A stretch of DNA of 64,000 bases, from NCBI RefSeq assembly GCF_963678635.1, contig NC_087064.1, positions 34,014,369 to 34,078,368 on the forward strand, read 5' to 3'. This DNA is from Symsagittifera roscoffensis (Eukaryota; Xenacoelomorpha; Acoela; Convolutidae). The notes below the pieces were generated by a model. It was not told where the DNA came from and did not search any database. It saw only the letters and a program-made list of their open reading frames with translations. Every line of letters begins with the position of its first letter. Position 1 is the first letter of the stretch. A program made the position numbers and the translations under genes. Of the stretch, positions 48,136 through 60,718 are shown in pieces.

Positions 48136-51100
48136 ATGCCTAACTCAAGTGGAAAACAGACACCAGTCATTTGTTCGACCTGCTCGAAAGTCTTTAGTTC
48201 ACCAAGGAACTTGAGACGACATGAACAAAATATCCATAAGATATTCGCAGCCCCACCGCCACCAACTAAATGTGACGAATGTCGAGAATCCTTCAGCTCG
48301 CTGGCAGAAGCTAGGGAACATGTCGAGCTAGCTCACAACGTCTCAACTGATAGTCTTTGTATCTACTGTCATACAATCTTCCTCTCCGTTGAGAAGTTCC
48401 GGCAACATATGTCGAAAAACCATCAACTATCCATTTGGACTCCCGGAAATGAGGTGGGAACATCATCTGCTCCAACTGAATCTGCGTTTAGGGGAAAGTT
48501 AAGACGATACGAGTTGAGCGTTAAGGAGGATGAATTGGATCTGATGAATGTAATCATGCGAAACAAAGAGGAAATTGATGCGTTGATAGACGAAAGAGTG
48601 CAGGAAGGACCCTGTAAATTTCAACTGCATGTGGACGTGAGTATGATTAAGTTCTCGAGCGATACAAACGAAACTGGTGACGGGGAGTTACGCCACGAGA
48701 AGACCATGTTATATCTGAATTCTAAGATGATCAATGTCTTCTTCAATGGAATCGAGAAAGAGACATATTTGGAAATGATTGGGCATATGGTCAATGCCAT
48801 CAACACGTTCGCTTCCCATGGTAGCGGTTGGATTGTGAAGCGCATTGAAAAGCTGGCTGTAAGTTTTGCAGCATTTTCTCCTATCCGTGCTGGCTCATAC
48901 ATTGACCTTCCCGATTCATTGAAACCGGTGAAACAGAGTTTCACCAACATTAAAACGAGAAACGATCAGAAGTGCTTTCTATACTGCTTTGTGGCCGCGT
49001 ACCATGATCGATATTCAGAGACCACAACTGCTCTTTATCCTGCTGCCCAAAGCTACCAACATCGAAACAAACTGAAAAATTACAAGCTCTCCCAAGAACA
49101 TGTTGTGAAAATTGAAGGCTGGTACGAGATGCCAATGGGACTATATGATATTGACCGATTTGAACAACTTAACAACTGTCAAGTCAATGTATTCCGGTGA
49201 GCATTGATTTTTTTTTTGACAAAACATTTGTTTAATCATGTATAACACATTACGTTCATCCAGAAACCCGAGCACTCAATTGTTTGTTTTCATTAGGTAC
49301 AAAGAAGGTGAATTGCTACCTTTGAGAGTGTCCAGCAAATACTCAAGTGATCTATGTGTTGACCTACTACTACTCAGCAACGGACAGACTCATCACTATG
49401 TGCTGATCACTGATTTGATGAGGGTGGTGGAATATGTGCGTGGAAAACTACACCGAGACCGAAACCAAATTTGCCGCAAATGCTTCCATACATGTTCATC
49501 CATCGATACACTACAAAGGCACCAGGAAATGTGCTACCAAGACGAGGGAGTGGTAATCACTATGCCAAAACCGGGAAAGGACACTCATCGTTTCAAAAAT
49601 TTAACTGCCCGCTGGTATGTACCGAGAGTTATTTACTTTGACCTCGAATCGCTACTACTACCCGTATACGGACCGCAACCCGACCCCGAAAAATCTAGCA
49701 CCCAAACACTAGAGATTCATCAACCATGCGGTTACGCTCTGGCCGTTGTTGAATTTGGGAAGCGTGAAGTTTTAAAGTTTGAACTGAAGAGAGGAGAAAA
49801 TGTTATGAAGGAATTGATCGCCTCGCTCGAATCTTTGGCAAAACAAATATACCTCGAAAAACGAAAATATTACACGTTCACTGGCACACCAAGTTGCACG
49901 CGTGAAGAAGCGCACACTTGTTGGATATGTGAAACAGAATTTGCTGACAATGACCAAGTTGTACTTGATCACTGTCACTATACCAACAAGTTCTTGGGGT
50001 GGGCGCATAACGAATGCAATATCAATCGAAAAACGGCGAACTATATACCCGTAATAGCGCATAACTTGTCAAACTATGATCTGCATTTCATTATAAAAGC
50101 GCTCTCAAACAGTAACCCCGAAAACACTTACTCAGTGATCCCTTCCACTGAGGAGAAGTATATATCACTCACTATGTCGGTTTATATCAAATCATACACC
50201 GATAAAAAGGAAAACTCAAAAAAGTGTATGAAAATCTACGTTTCATAGACTCCTATAAGTTCATGCTGTCCCCCCTTTCAAAACTCGTCGAATACTTGCC
50301 GGAAGAAAAGTTTTTCCTACTGGAAAATTACTTTGAAGAACTTGGTTACTCATCAGAACAGATAGCATTGCTAAAACAAAAAGGTTTCTACCCGTATTCA
50401 TACTTTAGTAGTTTTGAAAAGTTTCGAGAAACCCGACTGCCACCTAGAAAAATGTGGAGCAACACTTTACAGGGAGGGGAAATAAGTGTTTCGAAAAATC
50501 AGTACAACCATGCCATTAAAGTTTTCGCCGAAATGAAATGCGCATCACTAGGCGAGTACCATGATGTATACCTAGCAACGGACGTACTACTACTCGCTTC
50601 AGTATTCGAAGCCTTTCGTGAAGTTTGTTACGAAACGTACGGATTAGATTGTGCATGCTACTTCACGGCTAGTAACCTCTCGGGCGATGCATTCTTAAAA
50701 GTCTGCAATGCAGACCTCAAGTTACTTACTGAAAGGGAGCATTTGAACATGGTTCAAAAAATGATACGGGGAGGGATGTCATCGATATATGCACGCCGTT
50801 TTTTTAAAGCCAACAACAAATACCTCGAAGACTACAATCCTGAAGAGCCCTCTAGCTATCTATTGAATATAGACGCTAACAATTTATACGGGGGTATTAT
50901 GAAACACTGTCCCCTTCCCATCAAAGATTTCTCAATAGTTGAGGAAAGTCTCGAATTTATTTTGCAAACCGACGATAAATCTGAGTGGGGATACATTTTG
51001 GAAGTGGATCTCAGTATACCTGAAGAACTTCAAGATTACTTTGCAGACTACCCTCTAGCCCCCTCACGTGAAGTTATCGGCACGGATAAACTAAGTAATG

Positions 51101-52891
51101 AGCAAATACAGATGTTAGGGGAGATGGGGGTCACGTCGCTACCAAAGGTACCAAAACTGGTTCAAACATTAGATCCAAAGGAAGGCTACGTTCTGCACTA
51201 CCTCACATTAAAACTCTACATAGAACTAGGCTTAAGAGTTACCAAATTGATTAAGGTCTTAAAATTTCGTCAAGGTAGATGGATGGAGCCCTTTGTCGAT
51301 TTAAACACTCAATTGAGAATGTCAGCGCGCAACAAATTTGAAGAGAACTTTTACAAGCTCATCGTAAATTCAGCATTCGGTAAAACTATGGAATCAAAAC
51401 TAGGACGCAAAAAACTAGAAATTATTAGAAATGAAAGAGAATTGCTTCAAAAAACAGCTTTGAACACGATGAAAAGCTTCCAGATAATCGACGAGGAAGT
51501 TGCTACTGTTTGTTTTGCTGTAACGAGTATTTTGTGGGACAAACCCATGATAATTGGTGCAAGTATTTTGGACTTGTCGAAAAGATTCATGTTTTACTTT
51601 CATTATCGGCAAATGAAAGCAAGCATGAACCTTGAACTGCTATACAGTGACACAGATTCGTTTATTTATGCGATAAAAACCGAAGACGTATACGCAGATC
51701 TGCAAAAACTGACCGATAGTTTCGATTTTTCCAACTACCCAAGCGATCACTTCTTATTCAGCAATGTGAATAAGAAAGTTGTATTGAAATTTAAGGACGA
51801 GGCGGCGGGAAAAATCATTGCAGAATTCATCGCGTTGAAACCAAAGCTCTACTCGTTGAAATATGCAGGTTAGTATTAAAAAAAGCACCTCTCCAAGTCC
51901 CCTCCATTTCTTTACATTAAGGGTTCCCTTCATTGGGGTTTTGGATTTTGTTGGGACCAAATTAATAACTTTTGTTGATCCCTGTCAATTTAATTAGACA
52001 TAACTAGCCCTGAAAGGCTCTGATTCTTCATTTAAAAACTTAAAATGAAGAACCATTCATCATTTAAAATGTTTTAAACAAATACTCACCACAAACGCAC
52101 TTTTGTAACTTTTGACGTTAACAAATTTAAAATTTTGACATGGAATGATTTTTTGATAATGACACGATTTGGAATTTTTATGATTTGGAATGAATTAAGA
52201 TATTTAAACTTTTTGGAATTGAAAAAATTGGAATGTTATTAGATATTGAGTCTTCAAAATATTCAAATTTGGGAACCGTTTTCGTTATTAATACTAGAAC
52301 TGGTCTTACAAAGCTAAAATATGTTTATGGGCTAATCTTTGTTCTTTATTTAGATTCAACTAGCAAAAGGAGTGCAAAAGGAGTAGTACAACACTCCCAG
52401 TAGCAACTTACACACCAGAGGTTCAGGGAAACATTACTGAGTGGAAAACCCTTCGTATATACAACTACTCAATAAAATCGAAAGCCCATACCAACATAAC
52501 CATAGCGCAGAACCGAATTGCCCTTTCACCCTTCGATAGTAAGCGGTTCTTACTATTCGACGGGATAGCTACATTGCCCTTTGGACACAGGTCTACAGAA
52601 GAAAATGTGTTCTTCGAGGCCATTGCGGAAGAAAGCGAGTGGGCAAACTCACAGTTGACAAATACCCCGACTTATAGCAGCGAAAACAGCGAAAGCTGGC
52701 AATCGCCGGAATTCCGGGTCCCAGATTGGGGCTTTCTTCAAGAAAGCTATACGGAGGAAGAGCTTCAAGAAGAAAGCGCAGCTAGCAGTTCAAGAGACCC
52801 TCCGCCTATCAATAATCCATTCATTCTAACAGAAGCGTCTGTTCGTTCTAGTCAGAAAAAAAGGAGAAAACTTGATAAAGTTGATCAATAA
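48136..52891 (+). CDS. polB: Protein-primed DNA polymerase B (two introns, two frame breaks)
   Basis: ATG at 48,136. Exons 48,136-49,196, 49,297-51,868 and 52,354-52,891; introns have GTGAGC..CATTAG and GTTAGT..ATTTAG borders and keep phase. The N-terminus has C2H2 zinc fingers ([22 protein letters not shown] and two more pairs). Exonuclease: VIYFDLES (D-x-E) and [12 protein letters not shown]. Between them sits an HNH/endonuclease-VII-like module, CWICETEF then [18 protein letters not shown]. Polymerase motifs: [23 protein letters not shown] and LLYSDTDSF. The end [15 protein letters not shown] matches the family; the tail carries KKRRKLD. Frame breaks: one base in the A6 run at about 50,216-50,222, and one near 52,394-52,400. 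All catalytic motifs are intact. It replicates the element from a protein-primed TIR. Confidence 0.92.
49197..49296 (+). other. polB intron 1 (100 bp)
   Basis: GTGAGCATT at the start and TTGTTTTCATTAG at the end. Removing it joins NVFR to [10 protein letters not shown] in phase, as conserved in the family. Confidence 0.85.
51869..52353 (+). other. polB intron 2 (485 bp)
   Basis: Starts GTTAGTATT after ATGCAG, ends GTTCTTTATTTAG. The exon after it contains the SAKGV block that follows the palm domain in this family. AT-rich with an inverted ATTCTTCATTT...AAATGAAGAA pair at about 52,022-52,053. Confidence 0.75.
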
Positions 52892-53303
52892 AATTTTTCA
52901 CTTGAAAATGTCGGACAAATTGCCTTGTTACTTGGAATTACGGCTGTACATTTGTAAATATAAAACATTCAGCAAACATTGTTTTAAGTTAAATAGACCG
53001 GCGCAAAAGAGACTGGTAATTGCAACTTACCCTTGAAGCAGGAGCGAAGGATTGAAGCAGGAGCGAAGTTTCCCAAAGTAAGCTAATAGTAAGGCTAAAA
53101 GAATCAAAATGGTGCAAGTCGAAATTAAGGGAGACTTGGAAATAAGTTTGAAAATAAAATAAGAAAGAGAAACGAACAATAATTACCAAAATTTTTTAAA
53201 AGGAAATATGAATGGTACTTTATGTAAACTCATATTTATATGAACGAAAAGGATTAGCTTTTAGATAAAAATAAGCGAAAAAACCGCAGCCGGATATACC
53301 CAT
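52892..53303. other. Polinton right-end non-coding sequence
   Basis: Between the polB stop and the right TIR. AATAAAATTTTTC directly after the stop (52,888) can serve as polyadenylation signal. The repeat AAGCAGGAGCGAAG occurs twice (53,035 and 53,055). No gene seen. Confidence 0.5.
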
Positions 53304-53545
53304 ACTTATTTAGTGGTGGGAAAGTTTGGAAGGGATTAAATTTAACCACCGCGCGAAAATAAATACCAAAGTATTTTGTCTGTCGGGTGTCCTTAGAGAG
53401 GGGTCTTTTTATTTCGGGCAGGGTACTTTGGGGTCTTTAAAAAAGATGGGTCCTTTTGGACCCTACTTTTGGTAGGACCCCAAAGACCCCTACCGTCGAA
53501 AATACCCCCCCCCCCTAAGGACACGCGGCGGATTACAATACTACT
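53304..53545. repeat. Polinton right terminal inverted repeat (242 bp)
   Basis: Reverse complement of the left TIR. The C-run here is 11 (53,505-53,515), against 13 G at the left. The two TIRs differ at a handful of bases, which suggests that insertion is not very old. Confidence 0.95.
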
Positions 53546-53551
53546 AAGTTA
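53546..53551. repeat. Target-site duplication, right
   Basis: AAGTTA, matching 35,453-35,458. Confidence 0.93.
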
Positions 53552-54793
53552 CAAGAAAAAAATCAAAATAAATTTCTAGTTTTTGTGCAGAATTTTTTTT
53601 TGAAATTTTGTGAAGTTTTTCATTCTCAATATAGCCTTAAGAACCTTTCGAAAAACATTTTTACCGGAGTTAAGCAAGTTTCATGGCTCATCTGGCTTTA
53701 ATAAGTCTGCTCGCTTGCTTCACTTGCTCAAATTTTGACAAACTCAAAAATTTCCAACCGGTTTTTCTCGACACTGCGAAAGCTTCTGAAGTTTTTTAAA
53801 TGTCGTTCAGGGCTTTCATATGACAAAATACTTCACCCATTACAATGATTAATTGCGGTAACGTTTTTGGCTGAACAACAAATTAAGCTTTTTTGTCGAC
53901 ATTGGGAAAATTTTTTCAAAGTTTTTCAAGGTCGTTCGAAACACGACTGAAAGGTGGCTTTATTATGATATACCAATCGACAAATTCCGATGATTTTTTT
54001 GATACTTGATTTTGCGTTGAAAACAAAATAAAAAAAGCCGGTTACTGAGAAAGTAGCACACAATGTTACCACCATAGTCTTTAAAAAATTCATAAAAATA
54101 GTGTTTTAAATTAGTGTAGTTTTTCTGTGTGGTCTGATAAGAAGACGTGAAAGGAAAAATAGAACTTAGGCATATTCGACAGTCTGTTTTCTGTTTCTTT
54201 TAAGTTGCAGGAACAAATTTGTTTTTAAGTTTCTATGAAATAGCATAAGGTTCTATGAAAATAGCAAAAACACTTATAAAGATCGTGTTGATTACTCTAT
54301 AATTTTTCAGGAAAAAGTTTGATCACGCTCAAATTTCACTTAGTATTTAGATATCCAAGTGGACTAAAAAAATGAACCTGTGCCGGTGAAAAAAATTGAC
54401 TAATTTGCCGAAACAAGTTTGAATCATAAAAGATTTTTGAATTTTTAAGAGCTTTAACAAGATAAATTTAATCTTTGAATCTCAAAAAAGCCTCTCATTT
54501 TTTTATGATATTTTAATGTTTATCTATTAAAAAACCTAGGAAGATAATTGAGATATGAATTTTTATGCCAAAATTTTTGCTGCAGTTGTCTCCAAGTTGC
54601 TTTTCGAATTGCCGAATGAAAAAGTTTTTTTTTGTAAGATCTTCGGTTATAGACAGTCTTAATGTTTCGTTTTTGCTATGAAAGCGAAAATGTATCAGAG
54701 GTAGAACCAGAGGATGGCCATATCCTGGACTTGAGAGCTGAATTGTTAGTGATGAACTCAGTTGTGTGCTTTTTCCAGATTTTATTTTTGAGA
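53552..54793. other. Intergenic and 5' region of NOC3 gene
   Basis: Contains a second plus copy of the flank repeat (54,035-54,190; GCCGGTTACTG, GTAGCACACAATGTT, GGCATATTCGACAGTCT). A good splice acceptor (GTGTGCTTTTTCCAG) ends at 54,778 just before the first NOC3 coding exon, so a 5'-UTR intron is likely. An in-frame upstream ATG at 54,662 is probably intronic. Confidence 0.5.
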
Positions 54794-57700
54794 ATGGGAA
54801 TCAAATTTCCAGATGCTGGCGCCAAGCGCGTCCTCAAACTGTCCAAACGGTCAGCTAAAGTCCGCAAAGCACTTGACAAATCACACCTACGTGACCTCAA
54901 ATCTAAAAAATCGACATCAAAGTTTAACAAAATAGATCATGCCATCGAATCTCGCAAAGCTGACAACGAAGATGTCGAAGCGCAGCGACTATTCTACGAA
55001 GAAATGGGAATTTCAGCCGACGAAGCAGAAGACGCAAGCGAAGGTGAAGCATACGAGAAGTTGCATAAGGGCTCATTTAGAAATGTAGATAAATCGGTAT
55101 TCGAAAATAACAAAAAAGTGGCTAAATTGCCAGTTAAATTTGACGATAAAGTTGTTCCACAAGAAGATGTCGGCGACGATTTTGACGTTGCGGATCTGCC
55201 TGATGATTACATGGAGGTGAATGATGTTGAAGTGAGTGATGCTGAAGTTATGAGTGGCGCAGAGGAGGATGAAGATAGTGAAGATGTTGATGATGAAGAT
55301 GCGCAAAATGAAGATATTGAAGGGGGATCTGCCGCGCATAGAAGGGGTCTGTTTGTATATACTTTTACCCTTATCTAACTTTTTGTGACAAATATAATTT
55401 TGAGAAGCTTGAATTTGCGAAAATAGGGTGATATGGGAAAACTTTTCAAGTTAATGTATCTTAAGATTTGTGATTCTTCAGTAATTTTGTCTTCAAGGCT
55501 ACAGAAATTCTACTTCATGGTGTTTTTAGCTGTTCATATGGGCGAATGATTACGCTTCGTAATCAAAACGAAAGACTTTTTTGGTGTAATAACTACTTAT
55601 TTAACAAACTCACTGAATTACTTGTTTAGCTTACTTTAAGATTACTTCACTCGCGAGAGCAAGTGACTTGTATTCGTTAAGAAGACTTTTTTCCTGTAAA
55701 CAATTTTTCATACAGGTTTTTCATGAGTGCAAGTTGGACCGTGTTTTCTTTTTCACCTTGTATCTACGTTTGTATATATGTGTACCTTTGAGGACAATTT
55801 TTTTAATTGTGTAATAAACTGACGTTGCTTTATTATGGAAGCGCAACATTAATGAGACCCTCTTACTTGGTCTAGAAGTAAAGCACGCGTCTTCGGATCA
55901 TAACGGCTAGGGTTGAGTCCCAGCAGGACCTTGTTTTTTCGACGAGCGGAAATAAATTTTTTGAAAAACATGGTTTGTTGGTTTATCGTTTGTCTGCTCA
56001 ATATTTTCTTATTTTAACAATTTTAATTATAATTGACCGTCGTTCTGTAGTTGGTAAGTATACCCACTCTGATTTGGTGTAATTGTCTTTCATTTTCTAT
56101 GGGTTCGACTGATTGGCTTAGTTACATAATTTTGGGTCGTTTAAATAGCCAAAAAAATTGTTATGCTTTAGTTTGCTTCAAAGAAGGGGCCATAAAAACT
56201 TCAAATTCCAATTTTTTTCTGACTTCATTTTGATTTCGGTTCACCTGGTGTCTACTAAAGTATTTTTTGGCTTAGTGACCGCTCGGTTAATGATTATGAA
56301 TGTATGTTTAAAGCGGTGGTTGTGTTCCTTGACATAGTTTCGTCAAAATCGTCATTCCAGAAGTTTTCCGAATTTCTGTAGTTTCCGCTTCATTTTCTGT
56401 CTGTGAATTCTTAATGATGTGTTTGTGTTACATCCCAAAGGGTTAAAAAGTTCCTCTTTGCCTCTGTGTATCAAGTTTGACCTACTAGTTGACCTGTATA
56501 ATGAGGATGTATCGTCCATACTTGAGGCAACAAAGATAACGGTTTTTGCGATTTTTTTCTTGGGGAATTTCGATTATAGGAATTTTGTTTGTCTGCTTTT
56601 TCTTTCTGCTTAGTTTCCCAGTCATGACATTTTCATTTGGTTAAAGCAAGTTTTGCTGGAAATGAAAGGCGTTTTGATTCGTTCCTGTAATTTGCGTCCT
56701 CTGATTTTGTATAATTTTTTTCTTCATTTTTTATTTTTTTTGCTCAGTGTTTTTTTTCGACTGGTCACTATTTATTGCGTGAGCAAATTCTGTAATTTTT
56801 TGTGTTTCAGGGGGAAAGTCCTTCATAGCGCTGCAAAGCTCCATAGCTCTAAGTTTCTATAGTAATTTTGTTTTCGGTTCAGCTATCGTCTACGCACGCT
56901 TCTCGGCGTAGGTGATGTTCGATAACCTTTTCTGAATGCTAATTTGACGCTGTCTATGATTTTTTGGAATATATTCCTCAAATTGAACATTCGAGACAAA
57001 CGTACGAAATTTTTGTTGGTATAGTTTTTTTTAATGATTTTTCCGACTTTGTGGCCTCGGCGTCTTTTTCTATGTTTGAGATGTATCGGAAGTGAAGCTC
57101 TGCTTTTCGTCTCTGGTAAAGACTGGGTTACGATAACAGTCCGAAAAGAGCTGGAAATCACAAACTTTGGTGTTTTTGTTTCTAAATAAATGGTCTTAAT
57201 ATGATACTCTAGCGTAACTTTTTCTCCTGTTTCTGTAGGTAAAAACGGCATTAAGGAATTCATCTCACATGCTCAGTTTGTAGCAGAAACCAAAGTGAAA
57301 ATTGCATGTCTGTGCCAAAATATATGCGAGGATCCAGAAACGAACATCAAACAGCTGACTGATTTAGTCTCACTTCTTAACCGACCCAAAATCCGGAAAA
57401 GTTCAATTCTGATGAAGCTATTGTTGCTCTCCATTTGCGAAGTAATTAAAGATGTAGTTCCGGGATATAAAATACGAGAACTTACTTCAGACGAGAAAAA
57501 GGTACGAGTTAAGAAAGAAGTGAAAAAATTACGAACTTTCGAAGAGCTTATGTTACGGGATTATCAGTCATATTTAAAGCACATGGAATGTATTCTGAAA
57601 GGAACTTGTCCGCTCGGTGTAAAAAAGCAAAATGCTATTAAAGGAAAAGATTCAGTTGTGTTTTCTCTCGATTTCTTGAGAAAACAGTCTAAAATATTGC

Positions 57701-60700
57701 GGCCAATAGTAGCTCAGTGTACTGGCTCTTTGCTTACGAATATTTCACATTTCAATTATCGGACCAATTTGGTCAGGATGGTGTGTACGTTTTCAACGTC
57801 ATCTCATAAAGAGTTGGCCGAAATAGGCAGTTCATCAATTTCGCAAGTGTTTGAAAACGACAGAACGGGCCAATTATCTCTGGAGATTATGTTTTACTTG
57901 GATAAAATTTTGGTCAGTAAGGCGTTTACAGTTCACAGTTGTTGTCTGAAGACGTTTCTATCTTTGCCGATTACGGAGGTGAATTATGAGAAGATAAGGG
58001 AGTTTGAGGTCAAGGAGAGGCGAGAAAAGCTAATGAGAAAGCAGAAAAATTGTAAGTTATTATGGATTTTCATTATAATTTTTGATAGATAAATACAAAA
58101 AATCTCAAACCTAAAAGGGAATTGAATGCAATTTCCAAAATTTGTCTACTAAGTACGGTGCTGCTGATATAAAAGAATAGGGTTTTTTTGCTACTGGTTT
58201 TAAACAGTTCTCTGTAAAGTTCTCTGTTTTCATCTATTTTTGATAGTTTTGAAATTCGAATTATTTTAGCGAAGCTCCAGTCGAATTTGAGGAAAAAGGC
58301 GTCCAAGATAGAAGAGAAGTGGGTGCGAGAACTTGACGAGCTGAATTTGAAAGAGAACAAGGATCGCATCAATTTTGTCCATGGCAAGATTATCGGACTC
58401 GTCTTCGCATGCTACTTCAGGTAAAAAATTTATGTGTCGAAAATATAAATCAAAGAATTAAAATTTGGTAACTGGCGGTACCATTTATTGCAATACTACC
58501 TGAATTTATCTTCAGAAAAATCAGGCATTTAAAGTAAAGTGATATTTGTAGATGGTAAATTGTAGATTAAGGTTGAACGCTTTTCAAGGATCGATTCAAG
58601 CTGGAGTCGATCTTTGACTTATTGTTCTGTTCTATATCTGCTGCGATACTTTTTTTAAAAATCAAAATCTCATTGAATCAAAATATTTGAAACTGATGGT
58701 ATTGTGGGTTCTTTTTCATCAAATTTGTGCTCAGAACAGTATACTGAATATGCTGGCATGCTTTTGACGTTTTCTCAGGGTCCTGAAGAGGGTGACTAAT
58801 TCGAAGAACCTGGAGGTGGTATTGGAGGGTGTGGCTAAACTGGGACACCTGATCGGGGTGGAGTTCTACGATGACCTGTTAGTGCTCATCAAGGACATCA
58901 TGAAGAGACTCGACCTAAACTATAAGCAGAGGCTGCACTGTGTTCTATCTGTATTCAGGTCAGTCAGTCTAGTATTGGCATTTTTTACTCATTGTTAACC
59001 AAGTTAGTTTTTGCTGCTTTTTCTCGTCAGAGAGTGAGTTTCTATTTTGCTCTGCTCCTTTAAAAGTCATTTTCAAATAATTTTTGGCACTATTAAACAC
59101 TTTGTTTTGCTAATTTTCATTTTTTTTATAGTAGTTTTACACGGTTTCATGGCTAAATGCGTGTTATTAAGATGGAATATATGAAAAAGTGTTGAGAGTT
59201 ATCTTTTGGTTGACCTGTGAAGTTAACTTAAAAGAAGGAGGGCAAAGCAGGGGAGGGGGTCAGTAAAAAGTCTTACTTATTTAAACTGTTTGTGCGTTTA
59301 GATTGATGAGTGGATGTGACATGGAGTTGGTGAATGTGGATCTGCAGCAGTTCTACTCCTACCTCTACGAGTCCCTTTTAGCCCTCTCGCAGGTGAACAA
59401 ATCAGACTTCACGCAGTCTCTCAACACGATTGAAGAGATAGTGTTGAGGGAGAGGAAGAAGGACATGCGAGCTGTGAGGATGTTGGCTCTCTCCAAGAGA
59501 CTCTGCACTGTGATGTTGAGTGTTGATAATAAGAGTGCAATCAGGATGTTTAATACTATCAAGTGAGTAGGCCAAATTTCCAACGCTAACCAACGTTTTT
59601 ACACTACCTATTTTATTTGTGAAGAACAGATATTTTCTTCCTTGTCATTAAGGGATTTGGGTAAATTACCATTTCATCGGAACTACAGGCTTGAACTACC
59701 TACGATGCGCAAGTCAATTGGCTATATTACGCTTGCAATTAGCAAGCGTTAATAAACCGGATCGTACTTTTTTGATGTTAACTAGTCAAACAAATTATTT
59801 AGTCGGCTTAATTACCGATTCTTAAAATTTGAATGCTTTTGTATTGCCAGAAGCAATAGTCTTTCTTGACATGTTTTCCTAGAAATGAACTTCGAGTCAA
59901 CAGTATGCTAATATGATGGACCTTTCCGAACAATTTTTCCGACTACGTTGCCCTTGTCTAATTTTTCTTTCGGCTAGCATGCCATGCTATGTTAGTGATG
60001 TACGAGTGGATCGAAATATCTACATATGCAATTTAAGTATGGTTCTGTTTTCAGTTTTTGAAATCAGACGTTTTTTAATTTTTGTTAGCGAGCTGAAAAC
60101 CATTCTAAATTGGAGAAAACTGTTCCAACTAGTTCCTCAATACTAAATAAAAAAATTCAATTATAATTTGGAACAAGATGCAAATCTTGAAATTTTGCGA
60201 GCGTCGAGGTGGCTTGAAATTTCGATGACTTGGATTCATCCGACATTGTTTAGCCAAAAATAGCTTTTAATATTTCAAAAGACAGTAGAGTCAGTCTGGG
60301 CTCCGATTTGCTACCAGATGTCCATTCAGGCATAATTATTTTTTTTTGTTCCAGCAAAACAATAATCAGTCAAACAGACCAACTTCTTTCTGAGGAATCG
60401 GTGGGAAGTGGCAAGTACTGTCCCTACGTCAACGACCCTGACCTAGCCAACGTGCAAAATACTGCCTTATGGGAACTACACCCGATGCGCAATCATTACT
60501 GTGCCCAATTAGTTCCTCACGTGAAAGCATTAGCCCAGCTGAAAACGAGTAAGACTACCCAAGAAGAAAGAAAAATTGACGATTTGATTGTTTATTTTGA
60601 TAGACTGAAGTCCAAAAATTTGGTCGAAAGTGTTAAAGCAAAGAGAGCTAGTTTGAAAGACCATAATAACCTAATAGACCAAAACATATTGATTAAATTG

Positions 60701-60718
60701 AAAGATTCTGAACCTTAG
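54794..60718 (+). CDS. NOC3L: Nucleolar complex protein 3 homologue (NOC3), six coding exons
   Basis: Exons 54,794-55,346; 57,239-58,051; 58,270-58,420; 58,779-58,958; 59,302-59,562; 60,355-60,718. All junctions are GT..AG and keep phase, giving 773 residues (human about 800). Exon 1 encodes a Lys-rich then very acidic N-terminus (PDAGAKRVLKLSKRSAKVRK, DEDAQNEDIEGG). Exon 2 carries the conserved region: LCQNICEDPETNIKQL, VVPGYKIRELTSDEKK, FEELMLRDYQSYLKHME, SHFNYRTNLVRMV. Later: LEGVAKLGHLIGVEFYDDLL, QRLHCVLSVFR, LSKRLCTVML and DPDLANVQNTALWELH near the end. NOC3 works with NOC2 in early 60S ribosome assembly in the nucleolus and has a reported role in replication licensing. Intron 1 (1.9 kb) holds dispersed repeats. 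The exact start is uncertain. Confidence 0.92.
55347..57238 (+). other. NOC3 intron 1 with dispersed repeats
   Basis: Contains a tRNA-like piece at 55,855-55,935 (GGTCTAGAAGTAAAGCACGCG and box-B-like GGTTGAGTCCC, then T6). T-rich hairpin-type repeats follow at about 56,432-56,472, 56,826 and 57,085-57,116. ORFs within it are repeat translations. Confidence 0.6.
59725..59800 (+). repeat. Hairpin-bearing dispersed repeat, copy 2
   Basis: ACGCTTGCAATTAGCAAGCGT then TAATAAACCGGAT and GATGTTAACTAG at about 59,728, parallel to 25,198-25,260. It lies in NOC3 intron 5. Confidence 0.55.

Larger units (their letters stand above)
35459..53545 (+). mobile_element. Polinton/Maverick DNA transposon, 18.1 kb
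   Basis: Defined exactly: terminal AGTAGTATTG...CAATACTACT, long TIRs, and flanking 6-bp direct repeats AAGTTA at 35,453-35,458 and 53,546-53,551. Six-base duplications, AG termini and 15-20 kb length are the Polinton hallmarks. Gene content agrees: RVE integrase, protein-primed polB, packaging ATPase, adenain-like protease, two jelly-roll capsid proteins. Most genes are on the plus strand; three are on the minus strand (left end and 44.0-45.2 kb). Frame breaks are seen in the protease, twice in polB and in one small ORF. A 200-base gap hides one gene junction. Confidence 0.97.

Noticed and set aside
35459-53545. An integrated free-living virus (adintovirus) and not a transposon
   Set aside because: The gene set is shared between the two, so the sequence cannot separate them; AG termini, 6-bp duplication and the integrase favour the Polinton label.
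54662-54793. N-terminal extension of NOC3 from the ATG at 54,662
   Set aside because: A strong acceptor (TTTTTCCAG) ends at 54,778, so this stretch is more likely intron; the 44 residues look unlike any NOC3 start.
55855-55935. A tRNA gene in NOC3 intron 1
   Set aside because: Box B is imperfect and the ends do not pair; kept only as a SINE-like fragment.
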